A DNA stretch of 64,000 nucleotides from Vibrio tubiashii (GTDB lineage Bacteria; Pseudomonadota; Gammaproteobacteria; Enterobacterales; Vibrionaceae): assembly GCF_028551255.1 (NCBI RefSeq), contig NZ_CP117030.1:186001-250000 (forward strand). The letters run 5' to 3'. Below the pieces are notes generated by a model, which ran no database searches, was not told the DNA's origin, and was given only the letters and a program-made list of their open reading frames with translations. The translations under genes and the position numbers were made by a program. This document shows, in pieces, positions 56,990 to 64,000 of the stretch (position 1 is its first letter; each line of letters begins with the position of its first letter).

Positions 56990-59337
56990 GATGGTTTCCT
57001 TTCTTCGATAGCCATAGGGGACAGCAACCAAGCAACGAAAATACCGCTCAACACTGTGATACCAAAGCTATGAATGGCGTGCGTCTGGCTTAGTGACAGC
57101 AAGCCAAACGAGAGCAATGTGGTCATCGCCGAAAGCGTAATTGCCAGTAATGTACTTTGGCTACGCGCTTTTTCAGCAAAAAACAGAGTGTAGTCGATGC
57201 CAATCCCAATAATGAGAATAAGTGCGAGTAAATTGAACAGATTCAGTGTAGATCCTACGGCTGAAGCGGTCGCTAAACCGGCAACACAGGCAATCAAAGA
57301 AGGCATCAAAATCTTGATTGAATGCTTGAAACCATAACGTTTCACCAGTAGCAGTGCGATAACGGTAAGAGCTGCAATAAGCAACTCCATGACTTTAACT
57401 CGATAGTCGGCAAACAAAGCCGAGATCTCTTCGGCTTTATTGAGGTAGCTAATATCACTATGAATATTGGCAAATGCCTTAATCTCTTCTGGTTGCGAGA
57501 GCTCATTGAGAACAACGACCCCGGCGGCTTTACCTGCGATTTTGCCGATATAGAGAAAGCGCACTGGCTCTGAAACAGTATGCTCAAGATACTCTTGCAG
57601 TGTCACTTTCGATAACGGAGCAGACAAACTAGGTACTTCGGAGAGCTTTAATGTATCGCGGAGAAGAGTACCTTGCTGCTGATACAAATCTTGAATCAGT
57701 TGATAGTTTTGCTCTTGGCGAGTGGTTGAACTCAGGTACTGGCTTAGGCTCTGATAGCCTTGGATTTTACCTTCACGTTGCCATTCTTTTAGCTGTGTGT
57801 CTAAAGCTTCAAGCCTTTGCAGTAACGCTTCATCATTGGTAGCGGTCACGACTAACATCTGTTGAGACGATTGTAGGCCACTTAGTTGGGTAATGAACTC
57901 TTCCTGCTGTTTTAAACTCTCAGGCATGGCTTGAAGTTGCCTGATATCGTCATCGTAGTGCAAGCTTGATAAAGGCAAAATCGCTGCGATTAAGCAAATA
58001 AAAGGTAGCCCGTACTTAACCGCAGGTTTAGTCCACACAGTGAGCCACTGTTGCCAGAACCATTGCCCTGGAAGTTTTCTGTCAGCACTTGGGTTAACCG
58101 CGAGCACAGGATACCAAGCAGCGACAGTAGCGTAGGCGGCAATTAAACCAATTGAGGAGAACAGAGCCAGTTGTTGCAGCCCTGGGAAAGGCGCAATCAG
58201 CATTCCTAGGTAGCCGATTAAGCTAGTGATGAGCCCCATAGTGATTGCGGTAAAGATATGCTTAAGCCCTTTACGGCTGTCCCATTTTTGACCCGCGGCC
58301 AGACGTTCGGTTAAGTAGTGGAATGCGTAATCGATGGAGACGCCAATTAAGCTCGCTCCAAATACCAAGCTAAACAAATGTACGCTACCAAATATCCAGG
58401 TTGTTAGAGCTAACGCAGATAAAAGACCAACACCAATAGAAAGAAGTGCAAGTGATAACGGTGCTGCACTGCGGAAAACTCCAACAATTAAAATGATAAC
58501 GCCTAATAGTGAGAACAAACCTATGGTGCTGATCTCAGATTTGGCGCTTTCAGTACCAAACTGGGCGTAAAACAGTACTCCTGTATGGAAGGTATTGGCA
58601 CCAAATTGTTCGGCTAGCGAGTGCTCAATCGAAAGGATATCTGTGACACCTTGCTGTGCCGTTAAGCTATAAGGAGAGTCATTAAGCGTCGCACTGACAA
58701 GTATATATTTTTGCCCTTCAAACTCTGTAGTGAGGAAACCTTGGTCAAGGACAAAAGCCGAGCTCAACTGAGTTAGTTGAGAAAGGTAATCTCGAAAGAG
58801 GAGGAATGGATCGCTCGCGAGCTCTTGACCTGTCACACCAGAAAACGGGTTATACAGTGACTGAAGTACATGTTGGACCTGAGCTTGTGGTTGATTAGCT
58901 AACCTATCACGTTGCTCGGCAGTCAGCTGCTGGTAACGATGATCAAAATAGTAGGCCGCCCACTGACTTTGTTGCGCTGCGCTCACTTTGCCGACGACTT
59001 CGGCAAACAGCCCTGTTTGGATCAAATCTTGTTCTAATTGGCTGGCCGCCGCGAAGGCGCTCTCATCCTTGTTGGCGGTGACAACAAATACGACTTTGTC
59101 ACTTAAATTGCCAGAGACAGATTCAAAGGCTTGTTCTGCAACAGGATCTTGCTGATTGATAGGCAGCAGCTTGAGGATATTGGTTTCAATCGGAGATTGG
59201 GCTGACCAGAGCCACTGCTTCGCAAGCATAGCAATAAACAACATAACTAAACCTAGCCATGCGAGTGCGATCTTTTTTGTTGTTTTTGCTTCTGCCAAGT
59301 TAGGGAGTTTAGAAGCTGAATTGCGCTTGTTCAGCAT
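56986..59337 (-). CDS. apeM: MMPL-family exporter of the APE cluster
   Basis: Inner-membrane RND/MMPL transporter, 783 residues. First helix at about 25-45, a large periplasmic loop, then helices 250-400; the pattern repeats in the second half (second loop about 440-630, helices 640-780). GVSIDYAFHYLTERL and GIGIDYTLFFAEKARS are the two MMPL helix-4-like signatures with a conserved Asp each. It overlaps the LolA-like gene by 29 bases. Thought to export the polyene lipid. Confidence 0.92.
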   Translation of the reverse strand: MLNKRNSASKLPNLAEAKTTKKIALAWLGLVMLFIAMLAKQWLWSAQSPIETNILKLLPINQQDPVAEQAFESVSGNLSDKVVFVVTANKDESAFAAASQLEQDLIQTGLFAEVVGKVSAAQQSQWAAYYFDHRYQQLTAEQRDRLANQPQAQVQHVLQSLYNPFSGVTGQELASDPFLLFRDYLSQLTQLSSAFVLDQGFLTTEFEGQKYILVSATLNDSPYSLTAQQGVTDILSIEHSLAEQFGANTFHTGVLFYAQFGTESAKSEISTIGLFSLLGVIILIVGVFRSAAPLSLALLSIGVGLLSALALTTWIFGSVHLFSLVFGASLIGVSIDYAFHYLTERLAAGQKWDSRKGLKHIFTAITMGLITSLIGYLGMLIAPFPGLQQLALFSSIGLIAAYATVAAWYPVLAVNPSADRKLPGQWFWQQWLTVWTKPAVKYGLPFICLIAAILPLSSLHYDDDIRQLQAMPESLKQQEEFITQLSGLQSSQQMLVVTATNDEALLQRLEALDTQLKEWQREGKIQGYQSLSQYLSSTTRQEQNYQLIQDLYQQQGTLLRDTLKLSEVPSLSAPLSKVTLQEYLEHTVSEPVRFLYIGKIAGKAAGVVVLNELSQPEEIKAFANIHSDISYLNKAEEISALFADYRVKVMELLIAALTVIALLLVKRYGFKHSIKILMPSLIACVAGLATASAVGSTLNLFNLLALILIIGIGIDYTLFFAEKARSQSTLLAITLSAMTTLLSFGLLSLSQTHAIHSFGITVLSGIFVAWLLSPMAIEERKPS

Positions 59338-59917
59338 CCGTTAGGCTCTCTGGTTGATGAGTTTGATTGGAGAAAAGAATCTCGGTTTTATCACCACGAA
59401 TTTCTTTTAAGGTCAGTTGATCAATGTTCTGATTTCCAACTAGGGTGATCGTTTCGAATACTGCATTTAATGGCGCTTGTTTCGGCGTCAGCTTAATCGT
59501 CCAGTCGCCGGAGGTCACCTTGAATGCAATGTCGAACTGTTCCTGCAGTGCTTGCGTATCACCATGGAAAACCGCCAAAAACACATGGCTGAAATAAAAC
59601 GCCATTGGGTTGTCTTTTGCAGTGACGGTTTGTGGTTTTTGACCTGCAAAAGTTTGGCGCAGCTTATCTTCAGTCAGAACGAGATTAACTGGAAAAGGGA
59701 TCGTTTGCTGCCAAAGTAGCCCTTGCTGTTTGCTTAATGTGAAATTGCCCTGTGAGCTAAGAGGTTGCTCGAACATTTCGATGTGTCGCAGTTGGGTGAA
59801 GTCACCGCGAACAATTTCATGCTGTGCAAGTTGAACTTGCAGCGACTCAAGATCAGTGACTGTAGCCGATGAAAATGGAGAGACAGCAAGCAGGGCGATT
59901 AACAGCCATTTTTTCAT
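59309..59917 (-). CDS. apeL: LolA-like outer-membrane lipoprotein carrier of the APE cluster
   Basis: Periplasmic chaperone, 202 residues with a signal peptide ending VSPFSSATV. The mature part has GDFTQLRHIEMFEQPLSSQG and GLLWQQTIPFPVNLVLTED, matching the LolA/LolB fold. In APE clusters this protein probably carries the hydrophobic product across the periplasm together with the MMPL exporter. Confidence 0.88.
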   Translation of the reverse strand: MKKWLLIALLAVSPFSSATVTDLESLQVQLAQHEIVRGDFTQLRHIEMFEQPLSSQGNFTLSKQQGLLWQQTIPFPVNLVLTEDKLRQTFAGQKPQTVTAKDNPMAFYFSHVFLAVFHGDTQALQEQFDIAFKVTSGDWTIKLTPKQAPLNAVFETITLVGNQNIDQLTLKEIRGDKTEILFSNQTHQPESLTDAEQAQFSF

Positions 59918-60363
59918 TCGGCAATTCTCCCGTGTTGGTGCCAGTATTCTATTTTATCAGTTAGCGCCTTAGGTGAGGCAAAACACATCTCTTCCGTTTC
60001 CATTGCCACTGCGACTTGCATTGTGTGACCCTTACACATTCTTTGTCCTGACTTGCTATCATAAATGACGTAATCGACGCGCAGTCGGTTTTCCCACTCG
60101 GTGAGTTTCGCGGTTACGCGGATCTCGTGGTTAAATGGAATCGCTTTTACGTACTTAACTTGAGTCCCTATGATAGGCCACATGTAGCCAGAGGCATTCA
60201 TTGCTAGGTAGCCGTACTCAATCTTATCCATCATCACACGACGAGCTTCTTCAAAGTAGCGGAAGTAGTTACCGTGATAGATGACGCCCATTGGGTCAGC
60301 ATCCTGAAAAGAGGTGACTAATGTCACCTCAGATTCGAGCGGAAATAGGATCTCTTGCTCCAT
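59914..60363 (-). CDS. apeK: 4HBT hot-dog acyl-thioesterase of the APE cluster
   Basis: Thioesterase of 149 residues. TSFQDADPMGVIYHGNYFRY holds the catalytic Asp and the HGNY-type strand of the YbgC/4HBT group, followed by FEEARR. It probably frees misprimed or finished acyl chains from the carrier protein. The start shares its first base with the ammonia-lyase stop, and the stop overlaps the LolA-like gene by four bases. Confidence 0.92.
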   Translation of the reverse strand: MEQEILFPLESEVTLVTSFQDADPMGVIYHGNYFRYFEEARRVMMDKIEYGYLAMNASGYMWPIIGTQVKYVKAIPFNHEIRVTAKLTEWENRLRVDYVIYDSKSGQRMCKGHTMQVAVAMETEEMCFASPKALTDKIEYWHQHGRIAE

Positions 60364-61916
60364 TATGACTCCGAGTACAAAGACCAGTGACGCTGTTGAA
60401 TACGTGTAATAAAGTGGCGCAGATCTTTCTCCAATGGACGATCTTCTGCGACAAATTCAAACTCTCCAAGTACGGCATCACGAATCATCTTTAGATTGTC
60501 GCTCATGTGGTGCTCATCGAGCTCATTATGACGGCGACGAATCTCTACCGCTTGAACACTTGCCAAAAGCGAAGCGGCAGCAACTTGTTCAGTCAGCTCT
60601 AATACGCGAATACAATCACGCGCTGCAATGGTGCCCATGCTGACTTTATCTTGGTTATGACATTCCGTTGAGCGAGAGAAAACACTGGCTGGCATGGTGT
60701 GTTTTAGTGCCTCTGCTGTCCAAGCCGAGATGCCAATTTGTACCGCTTTGAAGCCATGGTTAATTGGTTTACGTTCGCCTTCAGCACCCGTTAAGTTGAA
60801 TGGTAAGCCGTTATTGAATTTGTAATCCATTAGCTGCGCCATTTGGCGGTCGAGCAAGTCAGCTAAGTTAGCGATACCTGTTTTTAGCGTATCCATTGCC
60901 ATCGCAATATGGCCGCCATAGAAGTGACCACCATGTAGAACGCGTTCGTTGTCGCCATCGATTATTGGGTTGTCGTTGGCACTGTTTAGCTCGTTCTCAA
61001 TCATTGAACGTAGCCAAGGTAGTGAGTCTTGTACTACTCCGATAACATGGGGCGCACAGCGCAGTGAGTATCGGTCTTGTAGTCGGTCACTGTTGCGCGG
61101 TGGACGATCCGCTTTTAGATCATCACGTAACCAAGCTGCGACCTGCTGTTGACCCGGGTGAGGTTTAACCGCAAACAGAGCTTCATCGAAGTGGAAGTCG
61201 TTACCATGCATGCCGACAGAAACCATGGCAGTAATCTTGGTGCAAAGCTGCGCTAAGTACTCGGCGCGTTTATAGGCAAGACAAGCCAAAGCGGTCATGA
61301 CGGATGTACCGTTCATCAAGGCTAGACCTTCTTTTGGCTTAAGGTGAATAGGATCAATGCCAAGTTCGGCATACACTTCAGCGGTAGGGCGAACTTCACC
61401 TTTGTAAAGGACATCACGTTCGCCAATTAATGCTGCAGCCAAATAAGAAAGTGGAGTAAGGTCGCCACTGGCACCAACAGATCCTTCTTGAGGAATACGC
61501 GGCGCAATATCCTGATTGATCAGAGTAACGATTTGGTTAAGCAGATCATGGGTAACGCCAGACACACCTTGCGCTAATGAGCAAAGTCGCGTTGCGAGTA
61601 CTGCTCTTGCTTGTTCATGAGAGAGCACCTCACCTAATCCACAGCCGTGGAAGCGAGTTAAATGCAGTGGCAGTTCGTCGACAAGGTTAGGTGGAATCGC
61701 AACGGTACAAGAATCGCCGTAGCCAGTTGTAACACCGTAGATGACGCCTTCTTCTTTCAGCAGGCGCTCTAAAAACGCAACACCGCGATCGATCTTTGCA
61801 GTGAATTCTGGTGAATTATTGAGGCTAGCATTGGCACCTTGGGCAATGGCAACCACGTCTTCTATGGTTAGCGCCTGTGCGCCAAACTTAATGGCGTTAG
61901 TGTTTTGCTTTGTCAT
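60363..61916 (-). CDS. Aromatic amino acid ammonia-lyase (HAL/PAL/TAL family) of the APE cluster
   Basis: MIO enzyme of 517 residues. The cofactor forms from Ala149-Ser150-Gly151 in GSVGASGDLTPLSYLAAALI; catalytic Tyr60 lies in GVIYGVTTGYGDS. The selectivity pair at 85-86 is His-Leu (LPLHLTRFHGCG), as in tyrosine ammonia-lyases, where histidine ammonia-lyases have Ser-His. It should therefore make 4-coumarate, the aryl starter. The start overlaps the upstream gene by 20 bases with no clear ribosome site, so it depends on coupling. The TAL assignment is inference from one residue pair and the cluster. Confidence 0.9.
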   Translation of the reverse strand: MTKQNTNAIKFGAQALTIEDVVAIAQGANASLNNSPEFTAKIDRGVAFLERLLKEEGVIYGVTTGYGDSCTVAIPPNLVDELPLHLTRFHGCGLGEVLSHEQARAVLATRLCSLAQGVSGVTHDLLNQIVTLINQDIAPRIPQEGSVGASGDLTPLSYLAAALIGERDVLYKGEVRPTAEVYAELGIDPIHLKPKEGLALMNGTSVMTALACLAYKRAEYLAQLCTKITAMVSVGMHGNDFHFDEALFAVKPHPGQQQVAAWLRDDLKADRPPRNSDRLQDRYSLRCAPHVIGVVQDSLPWLRSMIENELNSANDNPIIDGDNERVLHGGHFYGGHIAMAMDTLKTGIANLADLLDRQMAQLMDYKFNNGLPFNLTGAEGERKPINHGFKAVQIGISAWTAEALKHTMPASVFSRSTECHNQDKVSMGTIAARDCIRVLELTEQVAAASLLASVQAVEIRRRHNELDEHHMSDNLKMIRDAVLGEFEFVAEDRPLEKDLRHFITRIQQRHWSLYSES

Positions 61917-63609
61917 CGTTCTGATTACTTAATGTCCAAAAATTGAAAAAATTATACCACTGCAAGGGTGCTTGCAGGGTGTAGTGTTGCAGTCGATTAG
62001 CATAATCCTGCACCACTTTCTCTAGCGCTTGCTGACGTTCTTTACGTGGAAGAACGATCTTGTCGCTAAACGGTTCGAAATAGACGTCAAAGTGAGGTTT
62101 CTCACATGAATCATCTCTTAAGCCAAATAACAGGTAAACAGGCGCTTTGAGCACTGAAGCCAGCATAAATGGGCCTTGCGGGAAGGGAGCAGGTTTACCT
62201 AAAAATTCTGCCCACACAGAGCGACTTTCTTTGCTGGTGGAAGTGCGGTCACCGACAATAACCACCCACTCACCTTGCTCGATTTTTTGCTGGAGTAAAA
62301 TCGCGGTATCAGGCCCCATCGAGCTCACCTGTATCAGATTTAACTCAGAACTTGGGTTGACGGCCTTCATCACGGTGTTGAATCGCTCAGCATGTTCAGT
62401 AAAGACGAGAGCGTTAATCTTGACGTGTGAATGTCGTCGGCCAAGCGCACGGCAAAGCTCGATATTACCTAAGTGCGAACCAAGAATAAGTACCCCTTGG
62501 TTATTGTCGACCATCTCTTGGAAATGTTCTTGACCGTGAATGGTTAGATTATCGACATTGAAGTCACCTTTCCAAGCGGCCAGTTTATCCAGCATGGTAT
62601 GACCAAACGAGAGTAAATGCTGATAGCTATCTAATCCATTGGGCAGAGTGAGCGAGTGTTGCTGAGCGTAACTTTTCAGCTGCTTGAGATAAATCTCAGA
62701 GGCTTGTTTCGCCTCTTTGCCAGTTAGGTGATAGTAACGCATGACAACTTTGAGGATCAGGTTGAACACTTTACGCCCCAGCAAGCTGTAGATCGCGAGC
62801 ATCAGTTTGATACCAAAGATGGTGCCTTGCTCTTGTCGTTTAGACCAGTGTGCATCTTTATTGGCAGCGTTCTTGCGACGGTTACGCGCCAGTAGACGAG
62901 GGATTCTTGGCAACATGGCGAAGAAAAGTCGCGTGTGCATCCAACTGATTTTAACGTTGTCCCACAGAGCATCAAAGTGGGAGATGCCGTCTTCAGGGTA
63001 GATAACGCGAGTTTCAACAAAATCAATCTCGACTCCTTCCCAATACATACGCACAAGAATTTCGATATCGAAATCCATTCGTGTGCCGATGTCGTACTTA
63101 TCGAGCACGTCTACGGTTTTGGCAACTGGATAGGCTCGAAAGCCGCACATACTGTCTTTGATGGCAAACGACAGTGTCTCTATCCAGACCCAAACGTGAG
63201 TCGCGTATCGACCATATAAGCGCGATTTAGGCACGCTATCATCGTAGACGGGCTGACCAGAAATGAGGTGATAGGGGTTTTGCTGTGAAGACGCTAGCAG
63301 ATTAGGCAGCGCTTCTACATCGTGCTGCCCATCGGCATCAATCTGTACCACATGACTGTAGCCAAGCTCTTTCGCTTTGCGAATACCGGCCATGACTGCG
63401 CCACCTTTGCCCGAATTCTCAGACAGAGTGACCAGAGTAATATTGTCTTGCTCGGCTATCTGTTGAAGTGCGTGTTTAGTTTCATTATTGCTGCCGTCAT
63501 CCACCACAATAAAAGGTAATGAAAAAGGTTCGAGCGATGACACCACAGCAGCGATTGTGCTGCCATGGTTATAGCAAGGGATAAGGAAACAAGGTTGGTA
63601 ATTTTCCAC
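61897..63609 (-). CDS. apeJ: Glycosyltransferase-acyltransferase fusion of the APE cluster
   Basis: 570 residues joining two domains. The GT2 domain (1-245) has PCYNHGSTIAAVV, IVVDDGSNN, ENSGKGGAV and the DxD-type IDADGQHD at about 93-100. The LPLAT/HtrB-like acyltransferase domain (about 290-560) has ILGSHLGNIELCRAL (the HxxxxE/N-type motif), VVIVGDRTSTSKES and FPQGPFMLASVLKAPV. The protein would glycosylate and acylate the product lipid. Overlaps the ammonia-lyase by 20 bases and starts one base after the dehydratase stop. Confidence 0.9.
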   Translation of the reverse strand: MENYQPCFLIPCYNHGSTIAAVVSSLEPFSLPFIVVDDGSNNETKHALQQIAEQDNITLVTLSENSGKGGAVMAGIRKAKELGYSHVVQIDADGQHDVEALPNLLASSQQNPYHLISGQPVYDDSVPKSRLYGRYATHVWVWIETLSFAIKDSMCGFRAYPVAKTVDVLDKYDIGTRMDFDIEILVRMYWEGVEIDFVETRVIYPEDGISHFDALWDNVKISWMHTRLFFAMLPRIPRLLARNRRKNAANKDAHWSKRQEQGTIFGIKLMLAIYSLLGRKVFNLILKVVMRYYHLTGKEAKQASEIYLKQLKSYAQQHSLTLPNGLDSYQHLLSFGHTMLDKLAAWKGDFNVDNLTIHGQEHFQEMVDNNQGVLILGSHLGNIELCRALGRRHSHVKINALVFTEHAERFNTVMKAVNPSSELNLIQVSSMGPDTAILLQQKIEQGEWVVIVGDRTSTSKESRSVWAEFLGKPAPFPQGPFMLASVLKAPVYLLFGLRDDSCEKPHFDVYFEPFSDKIVLPRKERQQALEKVVQDYANRLQHYTLQAPLQWYNFFNFWTLSNQNDDKAKH

Positions 63610-63610
63610 G

Positions 63611-63970
63611 TTACTGACCTAACTTCATTTTACCTGAAGAGTGAACAACCAACCTCTCACCTTGTTGTGAACTGTACTTGAAGGCGAGCTTTTGCTTTGT
63701 TTCATCCCAGTTCAGTGCGAGGTTTACTGTCATATCTGGCAAGATGGGCTCTTGGAATTTAATCACTTCCATGCCTTTAAAGGTCGGTGGAGTGTTTAAC
63801 TGTTCAACGGCGTAATACAGCGCCCAATCGATTTGGCTGACGCCCGGTAGCAACGGGAAATCAGTAAAGTGACCACGAAAATCCAATATGTCAGCATCCA
63901 CTTTAAAAGTTAAAGTCGTTTCTGAGTCTATTGTCTTTACATCTATTATCGTTGGTTTTCTTTTATCCAT
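63611..63970 (-). CDS. apeI: ApeI-type dehydratase (FabZ-like hot-dog)
   Basis: 119-residue dehydratase. The segment FRGHFTDFPLLPGVSQIDWA carries the FabZ-like catalytic His in GHFxxxPxxPGV; KFQEPILPDM continues the fold. It is half the length of double hot-dog enzymes and, by E. coli precedent, works with ApeP. The ribosome site (AAGAATAAAAGAAC) is weak, and the preceding gene ends six bases before the ATG, so translation is probably coupled. Confidence 0.9.
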   Translation of the reverse strand: MDKRKPTIIDVKTIDSETTLTFKVDADILDFRGHFTDFPLLPGVSQIDWALYYAVEQLNTPPTFKGMEVIKFQEPILPDMTVNLALNWDETKQKLAFKYSSQQGERLVVHSSGKMKLGQ

Positions 63971-63976
63971 GTTCTT

Positions 63977-64000
63977 TTATTCTTGGAATAGCTTTTCAAT
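63977..64000 (-). CDS. 3' end of the next APE gene (probably the acyl-ACP ligase)
   Basis: Only seven codons (IEKLFQE) and a TAA are inside the window, ending six bases before apeI. In APE clusters the gene before apeI is normally the AMP-dependent ligase apeH, which is the reason for the suggestion; the fragment itself is too short to identify. Confidence 0.35.
   Translation of the reverse strand: MEKLFQE

Overview
The window looks like a stretch of a marine Vibrio chromosome. The M4 vibriolysin-type protease, the multidomain GH19 chitinase, the aryl polyene (APE) cluster, the number of chemoreceptors and the moderate GC content all fit. The genus is inferred from gene content; the species cannot be fixed by reading alone.

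Region 1 (about 1-36.6 kb) is an unusually complete island for turning purines into ammonia. It holds three nucleobase permeases of the NCS2 and AzgA types, guanine deaminase (guaD), xanthine dehydrogenase and its accessory protein (xdhA, xdhB, xdhC), membrane urate oxidase (puuD), HIU hydrolase (uraH), OHCU decarboxylase (uraD), allantoinase (puuE), allantoicase (alc) and ureidoglycolate lyase (allA). Next comes an 11.6-kb run on one strand with a urea ABC transporter (urtABCDE) and urease with its maturation proteins (ureDABCE, ureJ, ureF, ureG). Read as a pathway: guanine > xanthine > urate > HIU > OHCU > allantoin > allantoate > ureidoglycolate > glyoxylate + 2 urea > ammonia + CO2. A GntR/FCD regulator sits at the edge of the island. 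A near-palindrome, TTGTATACAA, recurs in front of uraH, puuE, the xanthine permease and the regulator itself, with a one-base variant upstream of the xdh operon, so one regulator probably controls the scattered units. The urea/urease operon instead carries a candidate sigma-54/NtrC-type promoter. Three chemoreceptors, a hybrid histidine kinase with a periplasmic partner, and a lone solute-binding protein lie among these genes.

Region 2 (about 38.4-52.4 kb) is a mixed stretch: the M4 metalloprotease, a small P-loop kinase-like protein, a sterol desaturase-family/DUF2804 pair with a divergent AraC regulator, agmatinase and arginine decarboxylase (speB, speA), a DUF2058 protein, a cold-shock protein, a small lipoprotein and the chitinase.

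Region 3 (52.8-64.0 kb, minus strand) is the downstream two thirds of an APE pigment cluster: dehydratase, glycosyltransferase-acyltransferase fusion, aromatic amino acid ammonia-lyase, thioesterase, LolA-like protein, MMPL exporter, DUF3261 lipoprotein, and two ketosynthases with a dehydratase and a ketoreductase. The genes overlap or nearly touch, and the cluster continues past the right edge.

Non-coding structure includes nine intrinsic terminators or clear hairpins, nine copies of a 7-bp tandem repeat next to the xdh operator, two copies of a dispersed MITE-like repeat flanking xdhAB, two tandem TGACC-N4-GGTCA palindromes in front of xdhA, and a terminator placed just ahead of a chemoreceptor start codon. 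No tRNA, rRNA, CRISPR array, insertion sequence or phage gene was seen.
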